A DNA stretch of 49,831 nt from Oscillospiraceae bacterium (GTDB taxonomy: Bacteria > Bacillota > Clostridia > Monoglobales > WRAG01). Under the pieces are notes generated by a model, which was given only the letters and a program-made list of their open reading frames with translations, did not search any database and was not told the origin of the DNA. The DNA lies in NCBI GenBank assembly GCA_009780345.1, contig WRAG01000014.1, positions 1-49,831 of the forward strand, read 5' to 3'. Positions within the stretch are counted from its first letter, which is position 1. The number at the start of each line of letters is the position of its first letter. Below, one piece after another: positions 15,399 to 24,136 of the stretch. Position numbers and translations under genes: made by a program.

Positions 15399-16103
15399 TC
15401 AACCGCCGCGCCGAATTTTTTTCATACTTCTCGGGAACCGCTCGGGCGTTGGGCTTACCTTCCGCACAACTACAATTTTCCGCGTAATATCAGTGTACGG
15501 AACTTCCGCCGAAAACTCATCCTCAATCTTTCCGCCAAGTTCGGCAATGATCGGCTTTGCCGCCTCAATTTCATCGTCACTGTCCGCCGATTTAAGTACC
15601 AAAAACACGCCGCCAACCTTCACAAACGGCAAGCAAAACTCCGACAACATATCAAGGGTTGCAACCGCCCGTGACGTCGCCACGTCAAACGTTTCCCGCC
15701 ACTCCGAAAGCCGCCCAAGCTCCTCCGCTCGCCCGTGAACGGCACAAATACCGTCCAATTCAAGTTCCGCAATCACGTGATCCAAAAAATGAATCCGCTT
15801 ATTAAGCGAATCAAGCAACGTTATCGAAATATCAGCCCTCGCAAGCTTTATCGGCACTCCCGGAAACCCCGCCCCGGTTCCAACGTCAATCATTCTCGCC
15901 CCCTGCGGAATATCGAACACCGTAAGCGGCAGCAGCGAATCCAAAAAATGCTTGGTCATAATGCCGAAACTATCAGTAATCGCGGTCAAATTCATCTTCT
16001 TATTCCACTCAAGCAGCAACCCCTCAAATTCCGAAAACCGCCGCAAATTCACATCGTCAATCGGAATATTCAGCCCACCTAAAGCGGTTTTTAAGTCTGA
16101 CAT
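15399..16103 (-). CDS. rsmG: 16S rRNA (guanine527-N7)-methyltransferase
   Basis: 234 residues from ATG 16103 (MSDLKTALGGLNI), with GGGTGAG about 5 bases upstream; the longer frame from 16142 lacks support. RsmG signatures: KKMNLTAITDSFGIMTKHFL then DSLLPL, SAM site ARMIDVGTGAGFPGVPIKLA, NKRIHFLDHVI, and TSRAVATLDMLSEFCLPFV followed by GGVFLVLKS. The last 12 residues (RFPRSMKKIRRGG region) abut the upstream edge of a palindrome mosaic. It forms a minus-strand run with the decarboxylase-like gene, the methyltransferase and rlmH. Confidence 0.95.
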   Translation of the reverse strand: MSDLKTALGGLNIPIDDVNLRRFSEFEGLLLEWNKKMNLTAITDSFGIMTKHFLDSLLPLTVFDIPQGARMIDVGTGAGFPGVPIKLARADISITLLDSLNKRIHFLDHVIAELELDGICAVHGRAEELGRLSEWRETFDVATSRAVATLDMLSEFCLPFVKVGGVFLVLKSADSDDEIEAAKPIIAELGGKIEDEFSAEVPYTDITRKIVVVRKVSPTPERFPRSMKKIRRGG

Positions 16104-16157
16104 TATACTCACCCAGCTCTCTCTTTTCGCTCCTCGCGGCACGTTTGTTAGAATATA

Positions 16158-17294
16158 CTAAAGTGCGGGCAAACGCGGCTTGCCGCCCACACACAATTCC
16201 GCAATCGCCTCATAAAGATTATCCAAATCCTCCAAAGCGTTGCAAGCCGTGACAATGCACACGATATTGTGGTCGTCGTGCATCTCCGGACGAATTTTAT
16301 AGCGTTCCCACAGCGCGTCCCACAACGCCTTACCCGGCAATCCCGCGCGCGACATACTTATAACAAGCCGTGTCTGATCCTTTTGCGCAACGTGACAATC
16401 ATCCATGTAGTTCCATGTAATACAAGCCGCCCGCGTATTTTCGTTGACTTTCCTCGCGAAATCATTGCAGGCGGCAATCAATTTTTCGTAATGCGACGAA
16501 AGCCCCGGCATCTGCGCAATCCCGTCCAACATCTGCGCAATCAGCATAAACGACGGACTGGAAGTTTGCAGCATATTGAGATATTCCTTCACCCGCGAAT
16601 GATCCGCGAAAGCCTTGCCAATATTAAGAATCGCCGTCTGTCCCGGCGCGGGCAAAGTTTTGTGCGCCGAAACCACACACATGTCCGCGCCTTGCTCCAT
16701 AGCGGTTTGCGGCAAATTATCGCTGAAATAAAAATGCGCCCCGTGCGCCTCGTCAACAAGCAAAAACTTGCCGGCGTTATGCAAAACATCCGCAATCGCG
16801 CGAATGTCGGAGCAAACGCCGTAATATGTAGGCGATGTGATAATCGCGCCCTTCAATTTTTTGTTCTTCTTATTTTTCTTCAAAAGTTGCTCAACTTCGT
16901 AAGGGTTGATTCCGCCATGGATTGAGGAATTCAAATGAACGCTTCGCTCCAAATAAATCGGCTCAACGCCGAACAGTTTAAGCGCGTTCGGAACACTTCG
17001 ATGACAAAGACTGTCCACGATAATCTTATCTCCCGGCTGACAAGTGGCAAGAATCATCGCGTGATTCCCCGCGGTCGCGCCATTTACAAGGATATGCGAC
17101 CGCTCCGCGCCGAATATTCGAGCAAGTTCCCGCTCCGCCTCGGCGAAAACACCGGAAGAGTCAGTTAAATCTCCGGTTTCATCAAACTCGGTTACGTCGA
17201 GCGGCGAAAGCTTTCCCTTATGTCCGGGCATAAAAAAATTACCGCGAACCTGCGCGGAAAAGTCCAGTATTTGCTTTGAAAAGTTGCTTTGCAT
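16158..17294 (-). CDS. Short Orn/Lys/Arg decarboxylase-family PLP enzyme
   Basis: 378 residues; fold-type I PLP enzyme of the Orn/Lys/Arg decarboxylase major-domain family. It begins FMPGHKGKLSPLDVTEFDET and DLTDSSGVFAEAERELARIF, then LVNGATAGNHAMILA, LLVDEAHGAHFYFS and the PLP lysine motif VVSAHKTLPAPGQTAIL. Usual members are 450-490 residues with a C-terminal decarboxylase domain; most of that domain is missing here, and the usual TLT/ALTQ after the PLP lysine reads LPAPGQ. Substrate (lysine, arginine or other) cannot be given. It starts 5 bases after the methyltransferase stop, so the two are co-transcribed. It looks intact rather than broken. Confidence 0.78.
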   Translation of the reverse strand: MQSNFSKQILDFSAQVRGNFFMPGHKGKLSPLDVTEFDETGDLTDSSGVFAEAERELARIFGAERSHILVNGATAGNHAMILATCQPGDKIIVDSLCHRSVPNALKLFGVEPIYLERSVHLNSSIHGGINPYEVEQLLKKNKKNKKLKGAIITSPTYYGVCSDIRAIADVLHNAGKFLLVDEAHGAHFYFSDNLPQTAMEQGADMCVVSAHKTLPAPGQTAILNIGKAFADHSRVKEYLNMLQTSSPSFMLIAQMLDGIAQMPGLSSHYEKLIAACNDFARKVNENTRAACITWNYMDDCHVAQKDQTRLVISMSRAGLPGKALWDALWERYKIRPEMHDDHNIVCIVTACNALEDLDNLYEAIAELCVGGKPRLPAL

Positions 17295-17298
17295 GAAA

Positions 17299-18081
17299 TC
17301 AATCCTTCTTTTGTAATATCCAGGTAATCGCCGTGATGTTGCTTTCCAAATCTTCGCATTCGTTGAGCTGACTGGCGACGTAATTTTCGAAAATCGCGCG
17401 TTTGTCGGGATGTTTCGCTATCAACTCGTCCGTCCGCGTGCTGATCAACTTGTTGTCCGAATCGAAGTCGTAATCGTCGGTGTTTTGCAGTTCCTCAACC
17501 AACGTCAAACCGCACTCGTCAAACAGTTGCAGCCACTCTCCGCGTGTTAGGTATTCGTAATTTTGATATTTTACGTCATCGTTGGTCATATCGTCCGGCA
17601 AATACGCCTCGTCGATGATGATAAATCCGTTGAATTTAATGGTTTTCGCCAGTTTTTCCAGCGTTTCCCGCGGCTCGCCCAAAATATTCCCCGCCGCGCC
17701 GAAGATAACGCAGTCGTAGTTTCGCTCGGTCTCCACCGTTTCGTTCGCGTCGCCGCAAGTGAAGCGACACAGCTTGTCAACGCCGAACTCAGCCGCCTTT
17801 TGCTCGGCATACTTGACAAAATCGGGAAACAAATCAAATCCGTGAACATGTACCCCCAAACTTTCGGCAATCCTTACTGACACCGCGCCCTTACCGCACG
17901 CCAAATCCAAAATTTTCGAATTTTCCGACAACGGAATGTGCCGCTTGATTAGCGTGATCATATCCCGCGGACTGCTTCCCAATTCCCATAAATCTTGCAG
18001 CAAATACGGCAAAAACGGAAGCAATTCAACGGTTTCCGCCGTCAGCGAACGCGCCAAATTTTCGTCAATATCTCTTATCAT
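17299..18081 (-). CDS. Class I SAM-dependent methyltransferase
   Basis: 260 residues. Rossmann-fold motif I ILDLACGKGAVSVRIAESLG (about 57-76), then GFDLFPDFVKYAEQKA (motif II) and CVIFGAAGNILG with TIKFNGFIIIDEAYLPDD (motifs III-IV). No target-specific domain is recognised, so it could act on a small molecule or a protein. AGGAGG lies 8 bases before ATG 18081. It begins 11 bases after the rlmH stop, and the decarboxylase-like gene follows 5 bases later, so all three share one transcript. Confidence 0.82.
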   Translation of the reverse strand: MIRDIDENLARSLTAETVELLPFLPYLLQDLWELGSSPRDMITLIKRHIPLSENSKILDLACGKGAVSVRIAESLGVHVHGFDLFPDFVKYAEQKAAEFGVDKLCRFTCGDANETVETERNYDCVIFGAAGNILGEPRETLEKLAKTIKFNGFIIIDEAYLPDDMTNDDVKYQNYEYLTRGEWLQLFDECGLTLVEELQNTDDYDFDSDNKLISTRTDELIAKHPDKRAIFENYVASQLNECEDLESNITAITWILQKKD

Positions 18082-18092
18082 TTTTGCGCCTC

Positions 18093-18554
18093 CTACTTAT
18101 GATATGTATGGTTGTTCAATATCTTAAACGCGCGGTAGAGTTGCTCACTTAGGATTACCCGCATAAGTTGGTGCGGGAACGTCATTTTCGAAAAGCTTAA
18201 ACGTGCATTCGCGCGGCGTTTCACCTCGTCCGCCAGCCCAAGTGAACCGCCGATAATAAAGGTAATCGCGCTTACACCGTCCACTTGCAGTTTGCCGATT
18301 GCCCCCGCCAACTCTTCGCTGGAATAGGAAGCGCCCTCGACGCAAAGCGCGAATATGTACGAATTTTCGGGAATTTTTGACAAAATTAACGCGCTCTCTT
18401 TTTCAAGAATTGCGTTGCTCGTTTCGGGCTCGTCCTTGACTTCAACTATGTTAAATTTGCAAAATTTTGATAAACGCTTTGAATATTCATTCAAAGCGTC
18501 AGTAAAATATTTTTCTTTAATTTTTCCTACCGCAATCACGTTTACAGTTAACAT
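18093..18554 (-). CDS. rlmH: 23S rRNA (pseudouridine1915-N3)-methyltransferase
   Basis: 153 residues, SPOUT-class enzyme that methylates pseudouridine 1915 in helix 69 of 23S rRNA. Begins MLTVNVIAVGKIKEKYFTDA with LNEYSKRLSKFCKFNIVEVK; SAM-binding knot FIIGGSLGLADEV; end LRVILSEQLYRAFKI-like (RVILSEQLYRAFKILNN) with HTYHK, the conserved tail. Its length is normal (about 155-160). First gene of a minus-strand unit with the methyltransferase and decarboxylase-like genes, and it follows walJ, as in many Bacillota. Confidence 0.96.
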   Translation of the reverse strand: MLTVNVIAVGKIKEKYFTDALNEYSKRLSKFCKFNIVEVKDEPETSNAILEKESALILSKIPENSYIFALCVEGASYSSEELAGAIGKLQVDGVSAITFIIGGSLGLADEVKRRANARLSFSKMTFPHQLMRVILSEQLYRAFKILNNHTYHK

Positions 18555-18624
18555 AAAATCGTCGCCTCGTTTACATAATAATTACCGCGCACGTATGGTG
18601 GTTTTTATGTTAACTATCATGTCG

Positions 18625-18677
18625 CGCGGTGAAATGTTTGCACAAAAATTAGCGCGGAAGTGGTGCAGGCTTGCCTG
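18625..18677 (+). repeat. 53-bp dispersed repeat abutting the walJ stop codon
   Basis: Aligns without gaps to the minus strand of 8616-8668 within pgm (about 41 of 53 identical). It ends with the palindrome GCAGGCTTGCCTGC, whose last bases adjoin the walJ stop codon (18680-18678). It fills the gap between rlmH and walJ. Confidence 0.75.
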
Positions 18678-19478
18678 CTAACTCGCTTTGTATATTCGGC
18701 TCGTTTCCATACGCGTCGCAACGTCCAAAATAATATCCGACCCAACTGAAATATCGTTGGATTTCAGTATGCCGTTCACCGTCTCGTATGCTAAATCGGG
18801 ATGGTTGTTCTCATCGCTCAAGTGTCCGAGCAGGATTTGCCGCGTCCCCGAAAGCGTAAGCTGAACCGCCAGTTTCGCCGCCGCCTCGTTTGACAAATGC
18901 CCGAGGTCGCTTTTGATTCGCCGCTTTAAAAAAGCCGGATACCGGCACACATCAAGCATATTCAAATCATGATTCGCCTCAAGCAGCACCATATCGCTGT
19001 TCGCAAGCGCGGCAACGGCGGTATCGCTTATATGTCCCATATCGGTTGCAACCGCCGCTTTTTTCGCGCCGTTGAAAAAGGCATACCCGACAGGGTCTGC
19101 GGCGTCATGCGGAATCTCGAACGGTTGAACCGCGATATCGCCGATTTCGAATTCTGCCCCGTTTTTAAAGGTCTTTTGGTTGCTCTCGGCAACGTTTCCG
19201 ATTTTGTCGAGCATTGCGATAAACGTCGCCGTGTTCGCGTAAATCGGGAGATCATACCGCCTCGACATCACGCCGACCGAATGGGTGTGGTCGCTATGTT
19301 CATGGGTCACCAAAATCGCGTCAAGGTCGCGAGGGGAAACATCTATATCGGACAGGCAGCTCTCAACGTTCTTTCCGCTGATTCCGCAGTCCACAAGTAT
19401 TTTGGTCTTTTCGGTGAATACCAACACGGCGTTGCCGCGGCTCCCGGAACGGAGGGAGCAGATCTGTAAATTCGACAT
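18678..19478 (-). CDS. walJ: MBL-fold metallo-hydrolase, WalJ/YycJ type
   Basis: 266 residues from ATG 19478 (MSNLQICSLRSGSRGNAV); GGAG lies 7 bases upstream, and the longer TTG-start frame overlaps that site. Metallo-beta-lactamase motifs: VTHEHSDHTHSVGVMSR (HxHxDH), AVATDMGHISDTAV, LLEANHDLNML, LGHLSDENNHPDLA. The WalJ/YycJ family is linked to the WalRK wall-control system and acts in cell-wall or DNA end metabolism; the exact substrate is not settled. walR/walK are not next to it here. It is followed by rlmH, the common Bacillota order. Confidence 0.88.
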   Translation of the reverse strand: MSNLQICSLRSGSRGNAVLVFTEKTKILVDCGISGKNVESCLSDIDVSPRDLDAILVTHEHSDHTHSVGVMSRRYDLPIYANTATFIAMLDKIGNVAESNQKTFKNGAEFEIGDIAVQPFEIPHDAADPVGYAFFNGAKKAAVATDMGHISDTAVAALANSDMVLLEANHDLNMLDVCRYPAFLKRRIKSDLGHLSNEAAAKLAVQLTLSGTRQILLGHLSDENNHPDLAYETVNGILKSNDISVGSDIILDVATRMETSRIYKAS

Positions 19479-19519
19479 TTTTTTCTCCAATGCAATCTAA
19501 AGGTATTATGTACGATGAT

Positions 19520-19942
19520 TCAAATTTCAAAATCTTCAAGTGTGAAATTTGCATAAAATTTTCCTGAATTTGGCGTGAATCTAAGCACACAAAAGTCAGG
19601 ATCGGTAAAGGATTTTTCCGGATAAGCGCCTTTGAATTTACTCTGCCAATACTTCTCTTTAACGTCCATATCGGTCACAATTTCCATGTCGCCTTTGAGA
19701 TAACAGCCTTTCCACACAATCATCTTTCGGCTGTAAAAATAAACGTTGGATTTCGGATTCTTACTTATTTCGGCGACAAAATTCGAGGATGTGTTCGTGC
19801 AGAAGTATAGCGCATTCAACGATTCTCTATGCTTGCCGGGGACAACCGCTTTTGTCAGCGGATATCCGTCTGAACCAACGCAGGATAGCATAAATGTGTT
19901 AACTTTTTTGTGCAGTTGCTCGGCTTTATCTCTTGTGGTCAT
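19520..19942 (-). CDS. Pyridoxamine 5'-phosphate oxidase-like flavin-binding protein
   Basis: 140 residues with the split-barrel PNPOx fold: LSCVGSDGYPLTKAV near the N-terminus, LNALYFCTNTSSNFVAEISK, NPKSNVYFYSRKMIVWKGCY, LKGDMEIVTDMDVKEKYW, and a C-terminal half with FCVLRFTPNSGKFYANFTLE. Proteins of this type bind FMN, F420 or haem; true PdxH is longer (about 200) and has substrate residues not seen here, so vitamin B6 synthesis is unlikely. AGGAGGG directly before the ATG. Lies between murA and walJ on the same strand; no functional link is evident. Confidence 0.82.
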   Translation of the reverse strand: MTTRDKAEQLHKKVNTFMLSCVGSDGYPLTKAVVPGKHRESLNALYFCTNTSSNFVAEISKNPKSNVYFYSRKMIVWKGCYLKGDMEIVTDMDVKEKYWQSKFKGAYPEKSFTDPDFCVLRFTPNSGKFYANFTLEDFEI

Positions 19943-19984
19943 TTTGCCCTCCTATATGTTACAGTTGCCCGCCGCCGAACATAG

Positions 19985-21283
19985 TTATCCCGTGCGTTTT
20001 TTCTTGCGCGAGCCGTTTCGGCGGGTGATTTGCGCGCCGAGCGCTTTCAGCTTTTGCTCGAAGTTTTCGTATCCGCGGTCGATGTGCGTTAAATCGTGAA
20101 TTTCGGTTACGCCGTGTGCCGCAAGAGCCGCGATAAGCATTGCCGCGCCGGCGCGCAGGTCAGTCGCCGCGACAGGCGAGCCGGATAATCGCTTCACGCC
20201 TTCAACCACCGCGACTTTGCCGTCAACCATAACGTTCGCGCCCATTCGGATCAATTCGTCAACATAGCGGAAACGATTGTCCCATACGCCTTCGGTGACT
20301 ATGCTTGTTCCCTCCGCCAAAGTGAGCAAAGTTAGGATTTGCGGTTGCAAATCGGTTGGAAAGCCCGGGTAGGGCAGTGTTTTTACGTTAATTTTGTTGA
20401 ATTTGCCGTTTGAGGTAACGCGGATTGAGTCGTCGAATTCTTCCACAGTTACGCCGGCTTCGAGAAGCTTTGCGGTAATGGATTCCAAGTGTTTCGGGAT
20501 AACGTTTTTGACCAAAACGTCGCCTGCGGTCGCCGCCGCCATAATCATATAAGTTCCCGCCTCAATTTGGTCGGGGATAATCGAATAAGTTCCGCCACCG
20601 AGTTGTGGCACGCCTTTAACTTTGATAACATCGGTTCCCGCGCCCACGATGTTCGCGCCCATTGCGGTCAGGAAGTTCGCAACATCAACGACGTGCGGCT
20701 CTTTCGCCGCGTTTTCGATAATTGTTGTGCCTTGCGCGCGTGCCGCGGCAAGGATTAGGTTGATGGTTGCGCCAACCGACACAACATCCATGTATATATT
20801 GGTTCCGACCAATTCGTCGGCGTAAATGTCAATCATTCCGTGTTCGATATTCACCGTCGCGCCGAGGGTTTCGAAGCCTTTAATATGCTGATCTACCGGA
20901 CGGACGCCGAAGTCGCAGCCGCCGGGCATTGCAACCGACGAGCGGTTAAACCGCCCGAGTAACGCGCCCATTAGGTATGATGACGCGCGCATTTTTCGAA
21001 CAATATCGTACGGCGCGCTGTGTTGCGACATTTTCGAGCAGTCGATTTCCACGGTGCTTGAATTTATGTGCTTCACGTCGGCGCCGAGGGTGGTGAGAAT
21101 CTTTAACATTCCCGCAACGTCGGAGATGTTCGGGATATTGTCGATTACGCATTTACCTTCGACAAGAATTGCCGCCGGAATAATCGCGACCGCCGAATTT
21201 TTCGCGCCGCTTATTTCAACCTCGCCGATAAGCGGGCTTCCGCCTAAGATTATCAATTTATCCTTGTTATTAGATTCGCTCAT
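19985..21283 (-). CDS. murA: UDP-N-acetylglucosamine 1-carboxyvinyltransferase
   Basis: First committed step of peptidoglycan synthesis: transfers enolpyruvate from PEP to UDP-GlcNAc. 432 residues from ATG 21283 ([15 protein letters not shown]); GAAGGG lies about 10 bases upstream, preferred over the TTG at 21301. Signatures: [15 protein letters not shown] (catalytic Lys/Asn loop near 25), [16 protein letters not shown], catalytic cysteine in [19 protein letters not shown], and [18 protein letters not shown]. The cysteine suggests fosfomycin sensitivity at this target. The C-terminus is very basic ([12 protein letters not shown]). Whether this is MurA1 or MurA2 cannot be told. Confidence 0.95.
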   Translation of the reverse strand: MSESNNKDKLIILGGSPLIGEVEISGAKNSAVAIIPAAILVEGKCVIDNIPNISDVAGMLKILTTLGADVKHINSSTVEIDCSKMSQHSAPYDIVRKMRASSYLMGALLGRFNRSSVAMPGGCDFGVRPVDQHIKGFETLGATVNIEHGMIDIYADELVGTNIYMDVVSVGATINLILAAARAQGTTIIENAAKEPHVVDVANFLTAMGANIVGAGTDVIKVKGVPQLGGGTYSIIPDQIEAGTYMIMAAATAGDVLVKNVIPKHLESITAKLLEAGVTVEEFDDSIRVTSNGKFNKINVKTLPYPGFPTDLQPQILTLLTLAEGTSIVTEGVWDNRFRYVDELIRMGANVMVDGKVAVVEGVKRLSGSPVAATDLRAGAAMLIAALAAHGVTEIHDLTHIDRGYENFEQKLKALGAQITRRNGSRKKKRTG

Positions 21284-21708
21284 TTGATTCGCGCCCTTCA
21301 ATATATAATGGAAAACAAAATCTTGTTTTAAATTCTTAATTTAAGTGACAGATATACATTGGGCGTGTCGGCAAAGTTAGGGCGCAAATTTTTGCGAGAA
21401 AATTTTTAGGTAAAATCGAACAAAAAACGTAGTGAATAATTTGTTTATTCACGAGGCTTTTTGAGCGATTTTAACAAAAATTTGCCGCATAAGATTTGTG
21501 TCATAATTTTGCCGACACGTCCACATAAGTAGTATACCACAAAATTTGGATTTTGCAACATTTTTTACAAAAAAATTAAGTTTTTGTAAACAAGTTGTAA
21601 AAAACCACGAAAATCACAAAATATATACACGACTTATGGAACTTTTTTTGATTTTTATCGTCTAACAAAGTGAATGATAAAAATTTATTAAGAAGGCAGG
21701 TAAAAAGT
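21284..21708. other. Intergenic region upstream of murA and the stalk-domain gene
   Basis: 425 bp between two divergent genes without a supported gene. The left half (21361-21522) is a long imperfect hairpin, listed separately. The right part is AT-rich (poly-A/T runs at 21540-21665) and must hold the promoter of the stalk-domain gene, though no box pair is convincing. Confidence 0.6.
21361..21522. repeat. About 160-bp imperfect hairpin with terminal inverted repeats (MITE-like)
   Basis: Ends GGCGTGTCGGCAAA (21362-21375) and TTTGCCGACACGTCC (21508-21522) are complementary except one base. Further pairing continues inward: GCGCAAATTTTTG with CAAAAATTTGCCGC, then TAAAATCG with CGATTTTA, and at the tip GTGAATAA (21432-21439) with TTATTCAC (21445-21452). 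No coding sequence inside. It could be a non-autonomous transposon or a structured RNA. Confidence 0.7.
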
Positions 21709-22608
21709 ATGAAAAAAATATTAGCTATGGTAGTTGCGGCAGTAGTGATCGTTGGCGTAATCGGCGTTCTTGCAATGCCGGCGGAAGTGCCGGAAAGCAC
21801 GATGACCGAACGGTTTACGGTTGTTGAAGGCGTTGTGCATTCTGACACTCAATTTTCAATGATAAGCGAAGATGGTGAGTTGATTATCTTTATCAACGAC
21901 GATGTTGAAGTTTTGTTTGAAGATTACGTTCCGTTGGGCGACGACGTGGAAGGTTATACAAGAGACGCGCGCGAAGTTTTATTCGGAAGAACACTTGCGG
22001 AAGTTTTAGATGGCAGAACTCTTACCATAACTTACAATTTTATCGGCATGAGTATTCCGGCGAACACTACTCCTACAACGGTTGTAATAATGTTTGAAAC
22101 TGCTGTGCCGCTTCCGGGAATTGAAATCGAAACGGGAGAAGGTTATGAGAACATCGTAACTTTGCCGGAAGATATCGGCGACCTTGATTGGGATTTCGAG
22201 ATTGATTTTGACGATGTTGTGCTTAACGGCGAAATCGTTGTAAACGGCGAAATTATTGACGCGCCGGCGCCGTTTTGGAGCCGCGGCGGATATACAGAAG
22301 ATGGAATAGCGGTTACAACCGCAACTTCAATTATGGTTCCGCTTCGGGCAGTTGCAGAGGCGCTTGGATATGAAGTTAGCTGGAGCGAAGAAACTCAAAG
22401 CATTATGCTTGGCGTTGGCGTTCACGTTTTTATCGGAAGAGCGGAAGCGTATCTTGGGCGAATGGCTCCGATTGAACTTTCAACCGCGCCGATTATCGTG
22501 GAAAACTTGACTTTTGTTCCGATGGATTTCTTTAGAAATGTTTTGGGGCAAACAGTTTACTCGTTTGAGGGACAACTGGTGATTGAGACTTACTCGGATA
22601 TGTACTAA
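21709..22608 (+). CDS. Exported stalk-domain protein (copper amine oxidase N-terminal-like domain)
   Basis: 299 residues from ATG 21709 (MKKILAMVVAAVVIVGVIGV), SD AAGGCAGG 8 bases upstream. Signal peptide or membrane anchor at 1-25. The middle part (30-190) is acidic and unidentified. The C-terminal domain (about 205-299) is a stalk domain of the copper amine oxidase N-terminal type: ATSIMVPLRAVAEALGYEVS, WSEETQSIMLGVGVHVFIGR, LTFVPMDFFRNVLGQTVY. Such domains are common on Clostridia surface proteins and presumably bind wall polymers; no oxidase is present. A clear terminator follows. Confidence 0.8.
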   Translation: MKKILAMVVAAVVIVGVIGVLAMPAEVPESTMTERFTVVEGVVHSDTQFSMISEDGELIIFINDDVEVLFEDYVPLGDDVEGYTRDAREVLFGRTLAEVLDGRTLTITYNFIGMSIPANTTPTTVVIMFETAVPLPGIEIETGEGYENIVTLPEDIGDLDWDFEIDFDDVVLNGEIVVNGEIIDAPAPFWSRGGYTEDGIAVTTATSIMVPLRAVAEALGYEVSWSEETQSIMLGVGVHVFIGRAEAYLGRMAPIELSTAPIIVENLTFVPMDFFRNVLGQTVYSFEGQLVIETYSDMY

Positions 22609-22649
22609 AAAATCAAAATACCACAAAGTTTACTAAAAATACTTAAAAT

Positions 22650-22678
22650 ATCCGCCCGAACTTTGGGCGGATTTTTTG
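22650..22678 (+). terminator. Terminator of the stalk-domain gene
   Basis: ATCCGCCC (22650-22657) pairs with GGGCGGAT (22665-22672) across a 7-base loop, followed by TTTTTTG. Confidence 0.92.
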
Positions 22679-22707
22679 TTGCAATATTCGTTTAAATGTG
22701 TTATGCT
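22679..22707 (+). promoter_or_regulatory. metY promoter
   Basis: TTGCAA (22679-22684) and TATGCT (22702-22707) with a 17-base spacer, directly after the previous terminator and 30 bases before the metY ATG. No SAM riboswitch fits in the short leader. Confidence 0.6.
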
Positions 22708-22736
22708 GTAAGGAAAATTTTTAGGAGGCGATATTC

Positions 22737-24017
22737 ATGACAAAAAAATTAGGATTCGACACTTTGGCGATTCACGCGGGACAAGAAGTTGATCCGACCA
22801 CCAAATCACGCGCGGTTCCGATCTATCAAACCGCAACCTATGCGTTCGAAAACTCTCAGCACGGCGCGGACTTGTTCGCATTGAAAACACCGGGGAACAT
22901 TTACACGCGAATTATGAACCCGACAACCGACGTTTTCGAAAAACGAATGGCGGCGCTTGAAGGCGGAGTGGGCGCGCTTGGACTTTCTTCGGGACAAGCG
23001 GCGATTACATATTCTATCATGAATATCATGGGAACCGGCGACGAGCTTGTTTCCGCAAGCGCGATATACGGCGGGACTTATAACCTGTTCGCGAATACGC
23101 TTCCGAAATATGGCATAAAAACCGTGTTTGTGGACGGAAACGATGTGCAAAACTTCGAAAATGCCATCAACGATAAGACGCGCGCGATTTTTATCGAAAC
23201 CATCGGGAATCCGAATTGCGATATTCCTGATATTGAGGCGATTGCTAAAATCGCGCACAGTCACGGTATTCCGTTGCTTATCGACAACACTTTCGCGACG
23301 CCGTATCTGTGCCGTCCGATTGAACACGGCGCGGATATCGTTATTCATTCGGCGACAAAATTTATTGGTGGACATGGGACAAGCATTGGCGGCGTTGTGG
23401 TTGACGGGGGGACGTTTGACTGGGCGAAGTCGGGGAAATTCCCCGGATTTACCGAGCCGGACAAAAGCTATCACGGTTTAGTTTACTCGCGCGATATCGG
23501 CGCGGCGGCGTTTATAATCAAAATGAGGGTGCAGCTTCTGCGCGACATGGGTTCGTGCCTAAGTCCGTTCAATTCGTTTATGTTCCTGCAAGGGTTGGAA
23601 ACATTGCCGTTGCGCGTGCAACGGCACGTTGATAACGCTTCAAGAATCGCGGATTATTTGAAAGATCATCCTAAAGTTGCGTGGGTAAGTTACGCGGGAC
23701 ATGCGGACAGTCAGTTCTATAATTTAGCGCAAAAGTATACGCCGAAAGGCGCGGGAAGTATATTCACGTTCGGAATCAAGGGAAGCGTTGAAAATATCGC
23801 GAAATTTGTAGATAGTTTAGAGATTTTCACCAATCTTGCGAACGTTGCCGACGCGAAATCGTTGGTAATTCATCCGGCAAGCACAACCCACTCTCAAATG
23901 TCGGACGAAGAAAAAGCATCAGGCGGAATTACGCCGGATTTGGTGCGACTTTCGGTGGGGATTGAAGATGTCGAGGACCTAATCGCCGACTTGGAGCAGG
24001 CATTCGCTAAGATTTAA
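22737..24017 (+). CDS. metY: O-acetylhomoserine sulfhydrylase
   Basis: 426 residues, Cys/Met-metabolism PLP enzyme that makes homocysteine from O-acetylhomoserine and sulfide (direct sulfhydrylation). Signatures: [83 protein letters not shown] lysine in [19 protein letters not shown]. The 420-430 length and the long insert after the PLP lysine favour MetY over cystathionine gamma-synthase (about 380). AGGAGG lies 8 bases before the ATG. A dispersed hairpin repeat follows one base after the stop codon. Confidence 0.95.
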   Translation: MTKKLGFDTLAIHAGQEVDPTTKSRAVPIYQTATYAFENSQHGADLFALKTPGNIYTRIMNPTTDVFEKRMAALEGGVGALGLSSGQAAITYSIMNIMGTGDELVSASAIYGGTYNLFANTLPKYGIKTVFVDGNDVQNFENAINDKTRAIFIETIGNPNCDIPDIEAIAKIAHSHGIPLLIDNTFATPYLCRPIEHGADIVIHSATKFIGGHGTSIGGVVVDGGTFDWAKSGKFPGFTEPDKSYHGLVYSRDIGAAAFIIKMRVQLLRDMGSCLSPFNSFMFLQGLETLPLRVQRHVDNASRIADYLKDHPKVAWVSYAGHADSQFYNLAQKYTPKGAGSIFTFGIKGSVENIAKFVDSLEIFTNLANVADAKSLVIHPASTTHSQMSDEEKASGGITPDLVRLSVGIEDVEDLIADLEQAFAKI

Positions 24018-24113
24018 TGAAATCACGCAAACTTTCGCCGAAAGTCCAAAATCGGGTATCTTTATACACGCTCTTTCGGGCTTTCGACGAAATTTTACGC
24101 AATTTGATTCAAT
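24018..24113 (+). repeat. Dispersed hairpin repeat, copy A
   Basis: About 96 bp. Ends TGAAATCACGCAA and TTACGCAATTTGATTCAA; core GGGTATCTTTATACACGCT (24054-24072); the stem before the core (CGCCGAAAGTCC) pairs with the stem after it (GGGCTTTCGACG). It lies between metY and comF and starts one base after the metY stop. Confidence 0.85.
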
Positions 24114-24136
24114 CTTAGAATTGCGGGTTGAAAGGA

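Noticed and set aside
22681-22736. SAM riboswitch before metY
   Set aside because: Only 30 bases separate the -10 box and the ATG, too short for any SAM riboswitch aptamer.
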